Of a DNA stretch of 6,146 bases, positions 1-5,071 are shown piece by piece (position 1 is the first letter of the stretch; every line of letters starts with the position of its first letter). Origin of the DNA: CBDDRG01 sp051306415 (GTDB lineage Bacteria > Pseudomonadota > Gammaproteobacteria > Pseudomonadales > Porticoccaceae); assembly GCA_051306415.1 (NCBI GenBank), contig JBPPNE010000254.1, forward strand, positions 1 through 6,146, in the 5' to 3' direction. The position numbers and the translations under genes were made by a program. Under the pieces are notes generated by a model that was not told the DNA's origin, did no database searches, and saw only the letters and a program-made list of their open reading frames with translations.

Positions 1-905
1 GGATCGTAGCGGTCGCGAGTGTCGAAGGTGGGCGGTTCCGTCGGTTTATAAAGACCAAGGCTGAGGCGATTTAGCCATGACTTGTCGTTGACAGTTGTGT
101 CCTTCTGGTAGATGAACTGACCCTGCTCATCGAGATGGGGGTAGTTGGGGTAGTTAGTGGCGAGGACCTTTGCTGAGCTTGCCGCCAGATCCTCATAACC
201 CAGCATGTGGTAGGCTTGTGCCGTCACCGCGAGGGCATCGGGGACGGCCGGGGTCATCTGGAAGTTCTCGACGACGTAGCGGCCCCGGTTCGCCGCCGCG
301 AGGTAGGCGCCGCGCTTGAAGTAATAGTTGGCGGCGTGGATTTCGTGATAGGCCAGCAGATTGCGCAAGTGAATCATTCGCTTGCGAGCGTCGGCCGCAT
401 AGGTGCTGGTGGGGTGGCTGTTGACCAACTCGCTGAACGTGGCAAAGGAATCCCGCGCTATACCGGGATCCCTTGTGGTGGGATCCATCGGCAGGAAGTT
501 GTCAAAAAATCCCCGGCTTTGCGAGAAGGCGGACAGGCCCTTCATGTAGAAGGCGTAGTCAACATTGGGATGGCGCGGGTGCAGACGGATGAAACGGTCG
601 GCGGACGCGATCGCGGCTTCGAAATCCGCGCTTTGGTATTGGGCGAAAATCAGTTCCAGCTGGGCTTGTTCGGCGTAGTTGCCAAAGGGAAACTGGGCCT
701 CCAGGGACTGCAGATTCTCGATCGTGGTGACCCAGTCACCCGAGTTCAGGCCGCGCTGGATGGCGTCGTAGAAGTCCTTTTCCGTGTAGCCCTCGGTCTT
801 GGATTTCTTTTCGCTCTTTTCGTTCTCATCGTCGCCTCCGAGACCGAGCCAGGAACAGCCTGAGACTAGCAGCAGGGCGGTGAGAACAAGGGCAATGAAT
901 CGCAT
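1..905 (-). CDS. bamD: BamD, outer membrane protein assembly lipoprotein (partial, C-terminus off the left edge)
   Basis: BamD is the essential periplasmic lipoprotein of the BAM complex, which works with BamA to fold and insert beta-barrel proteins into the outer membrane. Reading the minus strand from the ATG at 905 gives 301 open codons that run off the window. Residues 1-16 are a lipoprotein signal ending in the lipobox LVSGC, so C17 is the likely lipidated cysteine. An acidic/lysine-rich linker follows at about 23-38. Residues 40-260 have the TPR-like helical pattern of the family, with recognisable stretches such as YAFYMKGL (118-125), ANYYFKRGAY (192-201) and AYHMLGYEDLA (231-241). The SWLNRLSLGL stretch near residues 276-285 also fits Pseudomonas-type BamD. 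It is divergent from rluD, as in many gammaproteobacteria. No strong SD precedes the ATG. Family recognition is firm; the true C-terminus is not visible. Confidence 0.95.
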   Translation of the reverse strand, partial: MRFIALVLTALLLVSGCSWLGLGGDDENEKSEKKSKTEGYTEKDFYDAIQRGLNSGDWVTTIENLQSLEAQFPFGNYAEQAQLELIFAQYQSADFEAAIASADRFIRLHPRHPNVDYAFYMKGLSAFSQSRGFFDNFLPMDPTTRDPGIARDSFATFSELVNSHPTSTYAADARKRMIHLRNLLAYHEIHAANYYFKRGAYLAAANRGRYVVENFQMTPAVPDALAVTAQAYHMLGYEDLAASSAKVLATNYPNYPHLDEQGQFIYQKDTTVNDKSWLNRLSLGLYKPTEPPTFDTRDRYD

Positions 906-1004
906 GAGGTGGCGTGCTCTGTCTTGGCGTTCAGTCAAGGGGGAGGGGCCGAGGCCCTTGCGGCTGGCTATTTAACCATAGCTCAACGGGAAGCAAAACC
1001 ACAC
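906..1004. other. Divergent bamD/rluD intergenic region
   Basis: This 99-bp gap must hold the 5' ends of both bamD (minus) and rluD (plus). I see no pair of good -35/-10 boxes on either strand. A small interrupted palindrome, GGGCC-GA-GGCCC, lies at 946-957, but its 2-nt centre makes it a poor RNA hairpin. The rluD frame stays open upstream as far as a GTG at 909, but that extension does not look like family sequence. Confidence 0.4.
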
Positions 1005-1976
1005 ATGTCTACTGACGACAGCACGATTCAACGGCAAGTGCGCGTGCCGGAGCAGTTTGCCGGTACTCGCCTCGACCGCACGGCGGCTGAGCTTCTTGGG
1101 GAATTTTCCCGCGTCCGCGTGCAGCAGTGGATTAGTGACGGCTCGCTGGCAGTTGATGGCTGCGCGCGGCGTGGCAAGGACAGACTGGCTGGCGGTGAGC
1201 TGTTGACCCTGGCGGCGACGCCAGAGCCACAGGGCGACTGGACTGCCCAGGCGATCGCGCTGGATGTGGTCTACGAGGATGAGGCGCTCCTGGTGATCAA
1301 CAAGCCGGCGGGGCTTGTGGTCCATCCGGGGGCTGGCAACCGAGACGCCACACTGTTGAATGGTCTGCTGCACCATTGTCCGGTTCTTGCCACGATCCCC
1401 CGTGCAGGCATCGTTCATCGCCTCGACAAGGACACCACGGGGTTGATGGTGATTGCCAAAACCCTCGCTGCCCATTGCAACCTGGTGGCGCAGCTGCAGG
1501 CGCGCACGGTGGCGCGCGAGTACGAGGCCATCGTTAACGGTGTGATGACCGGCGGTGGAACCGTCCACACTCAAATCGGTCGTCACCCCAGTGCCAGGGT
1601 CAAGATGGCGGTTGTTGCCCACGGCGGCAAGGAAGCCATAACCCGGTATCGGGTGTTGGCACGATTTGCCGCCCACACCCATGTCCGCGTGAGTCTGGAA
1701 ACCGGACGCACGCACCAGATTCGCGTGCACCTGGGCCATGTTGGCTATCCCATCGTCGGTGATGCCACCTACGGTGGCCGCTTGCGTCTGCCCAGGGGCG
1801 CCAGCGATGAATTGCAGATGACTGTTCGTGGCTTTCAGCGTCAGGCGCTGCACGCCGCGAGGCTATCGCTGATTCATCCTTCGACAGGGGAAACACAGAC
1901 GTGGTCGGCCCCACTGCCGGAGGATATGCGTGCCCTGCTGGGTGCGCTTGCCAAGGTTGACCATGCCGCTGGCTAA
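1005..1976 (+). CDS. rluD: RluD, 23S rRNA pseudouridine synthase
   Basis: RluD converts three uridines in helix 69 of 23S rRNA (1911, 1915, 1917 in E. coli numbering) to pseudouridine, helping late 50S assembly and termination. The 323-aa product matches the usual length (about 326). Residues 10-75 form an S4 RNA-binding domain (RLDRTAAELL at 22-31, then SRVRVQQWI). The catalytic domain begins near VVYEDEALLVINKPAGLVVHPG (88-109). It carries the signature HRLDKDTTGL at 138-147, with D141 the catalytic aspartate, the REYEAIV tyrosine (Y173), and GRTHQIRVHLGHVGYPIVGD (234-253). The ATG at 1005 is chosen because it gives the family N-terminus; the open frame continues upstream to a GTG at 909 but those residues look non-coding. 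A weak SD (GGGAAG, 988-993) lies 11 nt upstream. The 3' end overlaps pgeF by 14 nt, implying co-translation. Confidence 0.95.
   Translation: MSTDDSTIQRQVRVPEQFAGTRLDRTAAELLGEFSRVRVQQWISDGSLAVDGCARRGKDRLAGGELLTLAATPEPQGDWTAQAIALDVVYEDEALLVINKPAGLVVHPGAGNRDATLLNGLLHHCPVLATIPRAGIVHRLDKDTTGLMVIAKTLAAHCNLVAQLQARTVAREYEAIVNGVMTGGGTVHTQIGRHPSARVKMAVVAHGGKEAITRYRVLARFAAHTHVRVSLETGRTHQIRVHLGHVGYPIVGDATYGGRLRLPRGASDELQMTVRGFQRQALHAARLSLIHPSTGETQTWSAPLPEDMRALLGALAKVDHAAG
1953..1956 (+). promoter_or_regulatory. Ribosome binding site that decides the pgeF start
   Basis: AAGG sits 6 nt before the ATG at 1963, inside the last codons of rluD. It favours 1963 over the upstream GTG at 1930 and the downstream ATG at 1981, neither of which has comparable spacing to a purine-rich SD. 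Confidence 0.5.
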
Positions 1977-2745
1977 GCCGATGCCATTCCCCAGCCTACG
2001 GCCGGAGTGGCCGGCGCCCGTCCGGGTGCATGCCCTGACCACTGTTCGGGAAGGTGGTGTCAGCAGTGGTCGCTGGCGCGGGCTCAATCTGGCTGATCAC
2101 GTCGGCGATGACCCTCGCCGCGTTGCGGTCAATCGTGAGCGCTTGATCGCTGAACTTGGATTGACGGGATCGCCGCAATGGTTAATGCAGGAACACGGCG
2201 TTCAGGTGATCGAAGCCAAGGCGGGTGGCCAGATCCTCCGCGCTGATGCCAGTTATTCGCGAGAATCCGGGGTCGTCTGCGCGGTATTGACGGCGGACTG
2301 CTTGCCGGTGTTGTTATGTGACGAGACGGGCACCGTGGTAGCAGCGGCCCACGCCGGTTGGCGTGGGTTGGCGGCGGGAGTTCTGACGGCGACGGTAGCG
2401 GCGATGGCGGTGCCGGCGGATTCTCTGCTGGCCTGGCTTGGCCCCGCCATTGGCCCAGCGCATTTTGAAGTCGGCGGAGAAGTAAAAATGGCCTTTGAAA
2501 GCAGCCTGGACAACGAGGCTGACCGATCGGCAATCGCCGCCTGCTTCACGCCGTCACCGCTGCGAGCGCAACACTATTACGGCGATCTCTACCAGCTCGC
2601 GCGCTGCCTGTTGGCGCGCTTGGGCGCGACCCGCGTTTATGGTGGTGATTACTGTACCTATGGTGATGTGGATCGGTTTTATTCTTATCGTCGCGACGGT
2701 GTCACCGGGCGGATGGCAAGCCTGATCTGGTTTGATTCGTTGTAA
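1963..2745 (+). CDS. pgeF: PgeF (YfiH), peptidoglycan editing factor, laccase-domain family
   Basis: This is a member of the YfiH/Cu-oxidase_4 (COG1496) family. E. coli YfiH/PgeF removes wrongly incorporated amino acids such as L-serine from UDP-MurNAc, guarding peptidoglycan composition; other members (YlmD, LACC1) act on purine nucleosides. The product is 260 aa from the ATG at 1963, slightly longer than E. coli YfiH (243). The metal-site residues are in place: H78 in QEHGVQV, C113 in TADCLPVLL and H130 in AHAGWRG. The N-terminal TTVREGGVSSGRWRGLNL plus DHVGDDP, and the C-terminal GGDYCTYGDVDRFYSYRRDG followed by VTGRMASLIW, are also characteristic. It follows rluD with a 14-nt overlap, the same rluD-yfiH order as E. 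coli. The E. coli downstream neighbour clpB is not here; a REP-like gap and an oppositely oriented Nudix gene follow. Family assignment is secure; substrate is inferred from the family. Confidence 0.93.
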   Translation: MPLAKPMPFPSLRPEWPAPVRVHALTTVREGGVSSGRWRGLNLADHVGDDPRRVAVNRERLIAELGLTGSPQWLMQEHGVQVIEAKAGGQILRADASYSRESGVVCAVLTADCLPVLLCDETGTVVAAAHAGWRGLAAGVLTATVAAMAVPADSLLAWLGPAIGPAHFEVGGEVKMAFESSLDNEADRSAIAACFTPSPLRAQHYYGDLYQLARCLLARLGATRVYGGDYCTYGDVDRFYSYRRDGVTGRMASLIWFDSL

Positions 2746-2754
2746 GTTTTCCAC

Positions 2755-2768
2755 GCCGTTTGAACGGC
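2755..2768. repeat. Short inverted repeat just after pgeF
   Basis: GCCGTT-TG-AACGGC lies 9 nt past the pgeF stop and can form a 5-bp stem with a TTGA loop. No T-run follows on either strand, so it is not a canonical intrinsic terminator. It may still mark the 3' end of the rluD-pgeF transcript. Confidence 0.35.
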
Positions 2769-2812
2769 AGCGGTCGTCGTCAAGGAATCTCGGAACCAGT
2801 TGGCTCTCGCCG

Positions 2813-2876
2813 TTCCGCCTGAATGCGGGAATCTAAAAAATTTCTGTGCTGGATGCCCGCTTGCGCGGGCATGACG
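2813..2876. repeat. REP-like pair of palindromic units
   Basis: Two hairpin-forming units lie 19 nt apart in the pgeF/Nudix gap. The better one is ATGCCCGC-TTGC-GCGGGCAT at 2853-2872, a perfect 8-bp stem with a 4-nt loop, flanked by CTGG and GACG. The other, at 2813-2831, is an imperfect TTCCGC...GCGGGAA stem. The CTGGATNCCCGC...GCGGGNATGACG layout is the common proteobacterial extragenic palindrome pattern, often dispersed in many genomic copies. There is no adjacent T-run, so a terminator role is unsupported. Copy number elsewhere in the genome cannot be seen from this window. Confidence 0.6.
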
Positions 2877-2931
2877 ATTTGGTCAGAGCTTGTTGAACCG
2901 CCGCAAAAACAGCACGGCTATTGCCACGGGA

Positions 2932-3483
2932 TCAACTCTTGGACGAGGGGTGGGGACGGCTGACGATATCCGTGCGAACCGGAAAAATACCGGTTTTACG
3001 GTCGGCAAAAAAATACTCGAGGGTTTTTCTGACCGATGGGAAGGCAATTTGATCCCAGGGGATATCTTCTTCGTCGAACAGTTCCACTTCGAGCGATTCA
3101 ATGCCCGGAGAAAATTGGCGTTCGCCCAATTGTCCGCGAAAGAACATGTAGACCTGGCTGATATGGGGGATGTCGATCACGGTGTAGAGCTCGGGTGTAT
3201 GCAGCACCGCGTTGGCCTCTTCGACGCACTCGCGCAGCGCGCCTTCGGCGACGGTTTCGCCATTTTCCATAAACCCGGCGGGTAGGGTCCAGTAGCCATA
3301 GCGGGGCTCAATGGCGCGTTTGCACAGCAGCAATTGACTGCCAAAAATCGGCACGCAGCCAGCGATAATGCGCGGGTTCTGGTAGTGGATGGTTTCACAG
3401 GCATCGCAAATGTAGCGGTGGCGATCATCTCCCGTGGGAATGCGCAGGCTGATGGGGTTGCCGCAGGAGCTACAGTACTTCAT
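2932..3483 (-). CDS. Nudix hydrolase with N-terminal zinc ribbon
   Basis: This 183-aa protein should hydrolyse a nucleoside diphosphate linked to another moiety; the specific substrate is unknown. Residues 1-35 are a zinc ribbon with C4-x2-C7 and C26-x2-C29, followed by the IHYQNPRIIAGC bridge typical of this subfamily (Nudix with a zinc-ribbon N-domain, distantly NudC-like). The Nudix box spans 70-92 (consensus G-x5-E-x7-R-E-U-x-E-E-x-G-U), with G70, E76, R84, E85, E88 and E89 present. The consensus glycine after EE-x is N91 (EEANA), which I recall as normal in this subfamily. The NudC SQPWPFPxS motif is absent, so NADH pyrophosphatase (NudC) is not supported. The start ATG at 3483 gives the family N-terminus MKYCSSCG, and an in-frame stop lies four codons upstream. 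The SD is weak. It is divergent from the CoA-Nudix operon. The last 20 or so residues look unconserved. Confidence 0.9.
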   Translation of the reverse strand: MKYCSSCGNPISLRIPTGDDRHRYICDACETIHYQNPRIIAGCVPIFGSQLLLCKRAIEPRYGYWTLPAGFMENGETVAEGALRECVEEANAVLHTPELYTVIDIPHISQVYMFFRGQLGERQFSPGIESLEVELFDEEDIPWDQIAFPSVRKTLEYFFADRKTGIFPVRTDIVSRPHPSSKS

Positions 3484-3496
3484 TGCAAAACTTCAT
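3470..3496 (-). CDS. Possible 8-residue leader ORF overlapping the zinc-ribbon Nudix start
   Basis: On the minus strand the only strong SD (AGGAG, 3511-3507) is 10 nt before an ATG at 3496 that encodes MKFCNEVL and stops. It overlaps the Nudix ATG (3483) by 14 nt in another frame. A second mini-frame from the ATG at 3506 (MTSDEVLQ) ends with a TGA that shares four bases (ATGA) with the Nudix start, but its SD directly abuts the ATG, which is too close. Either could deliver ribosomes to the weak Nudix start by translational coupling. This is inference from spacing only. Confidence 0.25.
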   Translation of the reverse strand: MKFCNEVL

Positions 3497-3508
3497 CGCT
3501 GGTCATCT

Positions 3509-3523
3509 CCTGTAAACTACAGG
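3509..3523. promoter_or_regulatory. Perfect inverted repeat in the divergent Nudix intergenic region
   Basis: CCTGTA-AAC-TACAGG is a perfect 6-bp inverted repeat with a 3-nt centre. On the minus strand its 3' arm runs directly into the AGGAG SD, so in the transcript it could hide the ribosome site, or as DNA it could be an operator. It is not a LexA box: the CTGT...ACAG half-sites are 5 nt apart, not 8. Confidence 0.4.
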
Positions 3524-3575
3524 TCGCGTATTTATCACCGCGGGAAACTGTGATGCTGAGCCGGTCTCGTGTCAG

Positions 3576-3581
3576 TATAAC
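3576..3581 (+). promoter_or_regulatory. Candidate -10 box for the CoA-Nudix operon
   Basis: TATAAC matches the sigma-70 -10 consensus at 5 of 6 positions and lies 30 nt before the preferred start at 3611. No good TTGACA-like -35 is found 16-18 nt upstream, and there is no extended -10 TGn, so an activator might be needed if this box is used. Confidence 0.35.
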
Positions 3582-3587
3582 GCTGTC

Positions 3588-3591
3588 GGAG
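3588..3591 (+). promoter_or_regulatory. Strong SD placed for an out-of-frame ATG
   Basis: GGAG is 6 nt before the ATG at 3598, ideal spacing. It is 19 nt before the ATG at 3611 that starts the CoA-Nudix protein, which is too far for direct use. It therefore points to the mini-ORF at 3598-3630. Confidence 0.45.
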
Positions 3592-3597
3592 TGAAAA

Positions 3598-3630
3598 ATG
3601 GCTATTGGCGATGCTCGACCGAATTGTTGA
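3598..3630 (+). CDS. Possible 10-residue leader ORF (MAIGDARPNC) overlapping the CoA-Nudix start
   Basis: An ATG with an ideal SD opens a frame of ten codons that ends in TGA at 3628-3630, inside the first codons of the next gene and in a different frame. It could feed ribosomes to the ATG at 3611 by coupling. Alternatively it marks a one-base indel that separated the original start from the body of the Nudix gene. No protein function is proposed. Confidence 0.3.
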   Translation: MAIGDARPNC

Positions 3631-4249
3631 CAGGCTGGGTGACTGCCCGCCCGCTCCCGTGCAACCCTTGGGAGCGGAGCGCGAGGCCGCGGTGCTGGTG
3701 GCGCTCACCCGTGAGCGCCACAGTCACATTGTGCTGATCAAACGCGCTGCGCATTTGACCAAGCACGGTGGTGAGGTCGCGTTCCCCGGTGGCATGTGGG
3801 AACCCGGTGACGCCAGCCTGCTGGGTACCGCCCTGCGGGAAACCGAAGAGGAAATCGCGTTGCCTGTCGGTGAGGTCGAAGTGATCGCGCGGCTCCCTCG
3901 CCAGGTCACGCGCACCGCCGTGCAAGTGACGCCCTATGTCGGTCTGTTTGATCCCATCATTGAACTCAGCCCCGATCTTGCCGAGCTCGACGCGGTGTTT
4001 CGGGTACCCATAGCTCATCTGCTTGAGCGGGACAATTTTGTCACCCGCGAGTTCGAGTTGTCTGGCGTTACCTATGCGCTTCCCTGCTGCCTATTCGAGG
4101 GTTATCAGATCTGGGGTTTTACCCTCAGGGTGCTGGTAAAATTTCTCAACCAGACATTGGGCGCGGGGCTTGAGCTTGACTATGACGACATCGGTGGCAG
4201 CAGCGGTGGCAGCACCGATCTACCCAATTTCGGAGGCATGATTCGATGA
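3611..4249 (+). CDS. CoA pyrophosphatase-type Nudix hydrolase (NudL-like)
   Basis: The 212-aa protein belongs to the Nudix group that cleaves coenzyme A and its thioesters to 3',5'-ADP and phosphopantetheine. Evidence is the CoA-type run VLIKRAAHLTKHGGEVAFPGG at about 41-61 (upstream basic motif plus Nudix start), then the Nudix box continuing GMWEPGDASLLGTALRETEEE. Position 7 of the box is D, not E, as in many NudL relatives, and the glycine near the end is alanine (EEIAL). QVTPYVGLF and the FRVPIAHLL-type downstream segment also fit. The ATG at 3611 gives MLDRIVDRL, which matches the usual MLDxLL start; a TTG at 3605 is the other in-frame option. Its own SD is weak, with coupling to an upstream mini-ORF possible. 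The C-terminus is Gly/Ser-rich (GGSSGGS). The stop overlaps the next gene by 4 nt. CoA specificity is inferred from motif, not proven. Confidence 0.88.
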   Translation: MLDRIVDRLGDCPPAPVQPLGAEREAAVLVALTRERHSHIVLIKRAAHLTKHGGEVAFPGGMWEPGDASLLGTALRETEEEIALPVGEVEVIARLPRQVTRTAVQVTPYVGLFDPIIELSPDLAELDAVFRVPIAHLLERDNFVTREFELSGVTYALPCCLFEGYQIWGFTLRVLVKFLNQTLGAGLELDYDDIGGSSGGSTDLPNFGGMIR

Positions 4250-4779
4250 TCTATCAGTTTGAGGACAGGATTCCCGACATCGGCGACGGCGTATTTGTCG
4301 CCGATAGTGCCGATGTGATCGGTTCGGTAATCCTCGGCGCGGGCGCGAGCGTCTGGTTCAACGCGGTCATCCGCGGCGATACCGATACCATCACCATCGG
4401 CGCCGGTAGCAATGTGCAGGACAACGCGGTCATTCACACCGATCCGGGCATTCAGGTGGTGGTCGGCAGCAATGTCACCATCGGCCACTGCGCGATGGTT
4501 CACGGCTGCACCATCGGCGACAACTCGCTGATCGGCATCAACGCGGTGGTGCTCAATCGCGCGCGCATCGGCCGCAATTGTCTCGTCGGCGCCAACGCGC
4601 TGGTGCCGGAGGGTATGGAAGTACCCGACAACTCGATGGTGCTGGGCATACCGGCAAAGGTGGTGCGCCAGCTCGATGACAAAGGCATTGCCATGCTGGC
4701 CAGCTCGGCGCGGATTTACCAGGAGAAAGCGGCCAGCTTTCGCGCGACACTGAAACCGCTTTTGGTGGAGCGACAGTGA
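4246..4779 (+). CDS. Gamma-carbonic anhydrase family protein (YrdA-like, left-handed beta-helix)
   Basis: The 177-aa product, of usual family length, is made of hexapeptide repeats ([LIV]-G-x4 turns such as IGSVIL, IGAGSN, IGHCAM, IGDNSL, IGINAV, IGRNCL) that fold as a left-handed beta-helix trimer. The three zinc-ligand histidines of the gamma-CA fold are present: H64 (AVIHTD), H81 (IGHC) and H86 (VHGC). The RGD (43-45) and QDN (58-60) residues of the active site are also there. Past the RGD comes T46, where the archaeal enzyme Cam has a glutamate used in proton transfer, so CO2 hydration cannot be assumed; YrdA/PaaY/CaiE relatives are alternatives. The C-terminal 35 residues form the usual helix. 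The start overlaps the CoA-Nudix stop (ATGA) and has GGAGG (4232-4236) 9 nt upstream. Likely cytoplasmic; no signal peptide is seen. Confidence 0.92.
   Translation: MIYQFEDRIPDIGDGVFVADSADVIGSVILGAGASVWFNAVIRGDTDTITIGAGSNVQDNAVIHTDPGIQVVVGSNVTIGHCAMVHGCTIGDNSLIGINAVVLNRARIGRNCLVGANALVPEGMEVPDNSMVLGIPAKVVRQLDDKGIAMLASSARIYQEKAASFRATLKPLLVERQ
4767..4770 (+). promoter_or_regulatory. RBS supporting a GTG start for the DUF1289 gene
   Basis: GGAG lies 5 nt before the GTG at 4776, which shares four bases (GTGA) with the stop of the preceding gene. No ATG lies before the conserved cysteines in this frame, so the GTG is the start. Confidence 0.55.
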
Positions 4780-4973
4780 ATTCTACGGGCAACGAACAAC
4801 CACCGTCGTCGCCCTGTGTGTCGATCTGCCTACTCAATGTTGAGGACATCTGCACAGGCTGTTACCGCAGTGGTGCCGAGATACGCGATTGGATGTCTCT
4901 CGATCACAGTGAGCGGCGGCAAATTCTGCTACGGGCTAGCGCGCGTCGCCGCGAAGTCAACCCGTTTGGCTGA
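4776..4973 (+). CDS. Small DUF1289 family protein with four cysteines
   Basis: This 65-aa protein matches DUF1289: SPCVSIC near the start, ICTGCYRSGAEIRDW in the middle and a helical SLDHSERRQILLRA stretch after it. Cysteines C14, C18, C26 and C29 have the CX3C...CX2C spacing expected for a small metal (zinc or Fe-S) site, but the family's molecular function is not established. It starts with GTG, overlaps the gamma-CA gene by 4 nt and has GGAG upstream, so it is translated from the same operon. It ends in tandem in-frame stops (TGA TAA). The Arg-rich C-terminal tail (RASARRREV) suggests contact with nucleic acid or a membrane surface, which is only a guess. It is the last gene of the operon. 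Confidence 0.85.
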   Translation: MNSTGNEQPPSSPCVSICLLNVEDICTGCYRSGAEIRDWMSLDHSERRQILLRASARRREVNPFG

Positions 4974-4987
4974 TAAATCCGGCGGCT

Positions 4988-5018
4988 AAAAAGCCCAGGC
5001 CCGTTGCGGGGCCTGGGT
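4988..5018 (-). terminator. Intrinsic terminator of the 11-residue-repeat protein gene
   Basis: The arms CCCAGGCCC (4994-5002) and GGGCCTGGG (5009-5017) form a perfect 9-bp GC-rich stem around a 6-nt loop. On the minus strand it is followed at once by a T-run (AAAAA at 4988-4992 on plus), the canonical intrinsic terminator layout, 54 nt past the stop of the minus-strand gene ending at 5072. On the plus strand no T-run follows, so it would end the DUF1289 operon only weakly, though the hairpin may help there too. Confidence 0.85.
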
Positions 5019-5071
5019 CAGAACGGCCTATTTCAAAGCGGCGCCAAGGGTTTTATGCGAGGACCGATTGC

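Noticed and set aside
207..863. 218-codon plus-strand open frame opposite bamD
   Set aside because: It is antisense to bamD, whose lipobox, TPR pattern and C-terminal motif are clear; the translated sequence is not protein-like.
972..1853. 293-codon open frame on the minus strand opposite rluD
   Set aside because: It lies wholly antisense to a confidently identified gene, shows no family-like sequence, and such frames are common in GC-rich coding DNA.
2977..2995. AACCGG-N7-CCGGTT stem followed by two more T on the plus strand, terminator-like
   Set aside because: It lies inside the 3' end of the zinc-ribbon Nudix coding region on the opposite strand, with a short stem and only a four-T stretch that starts within the stem; too weak to call as the rluD-pgeF terminator.
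2883..3101. Alternative C-terminal frame of the zinc-ribbon Nudix gene suggesting a frameshift
   Set aside because: The Nudix frame ends normally after its conserved domain, and the other frame's tail shows no family resemblance.
3510..3522. CTGT...ACAG resembling a LexA (SOS) box
   Set aside because: The half-sites are 5 nt apart, while the gammaproteobacterial LexA box needs 8.
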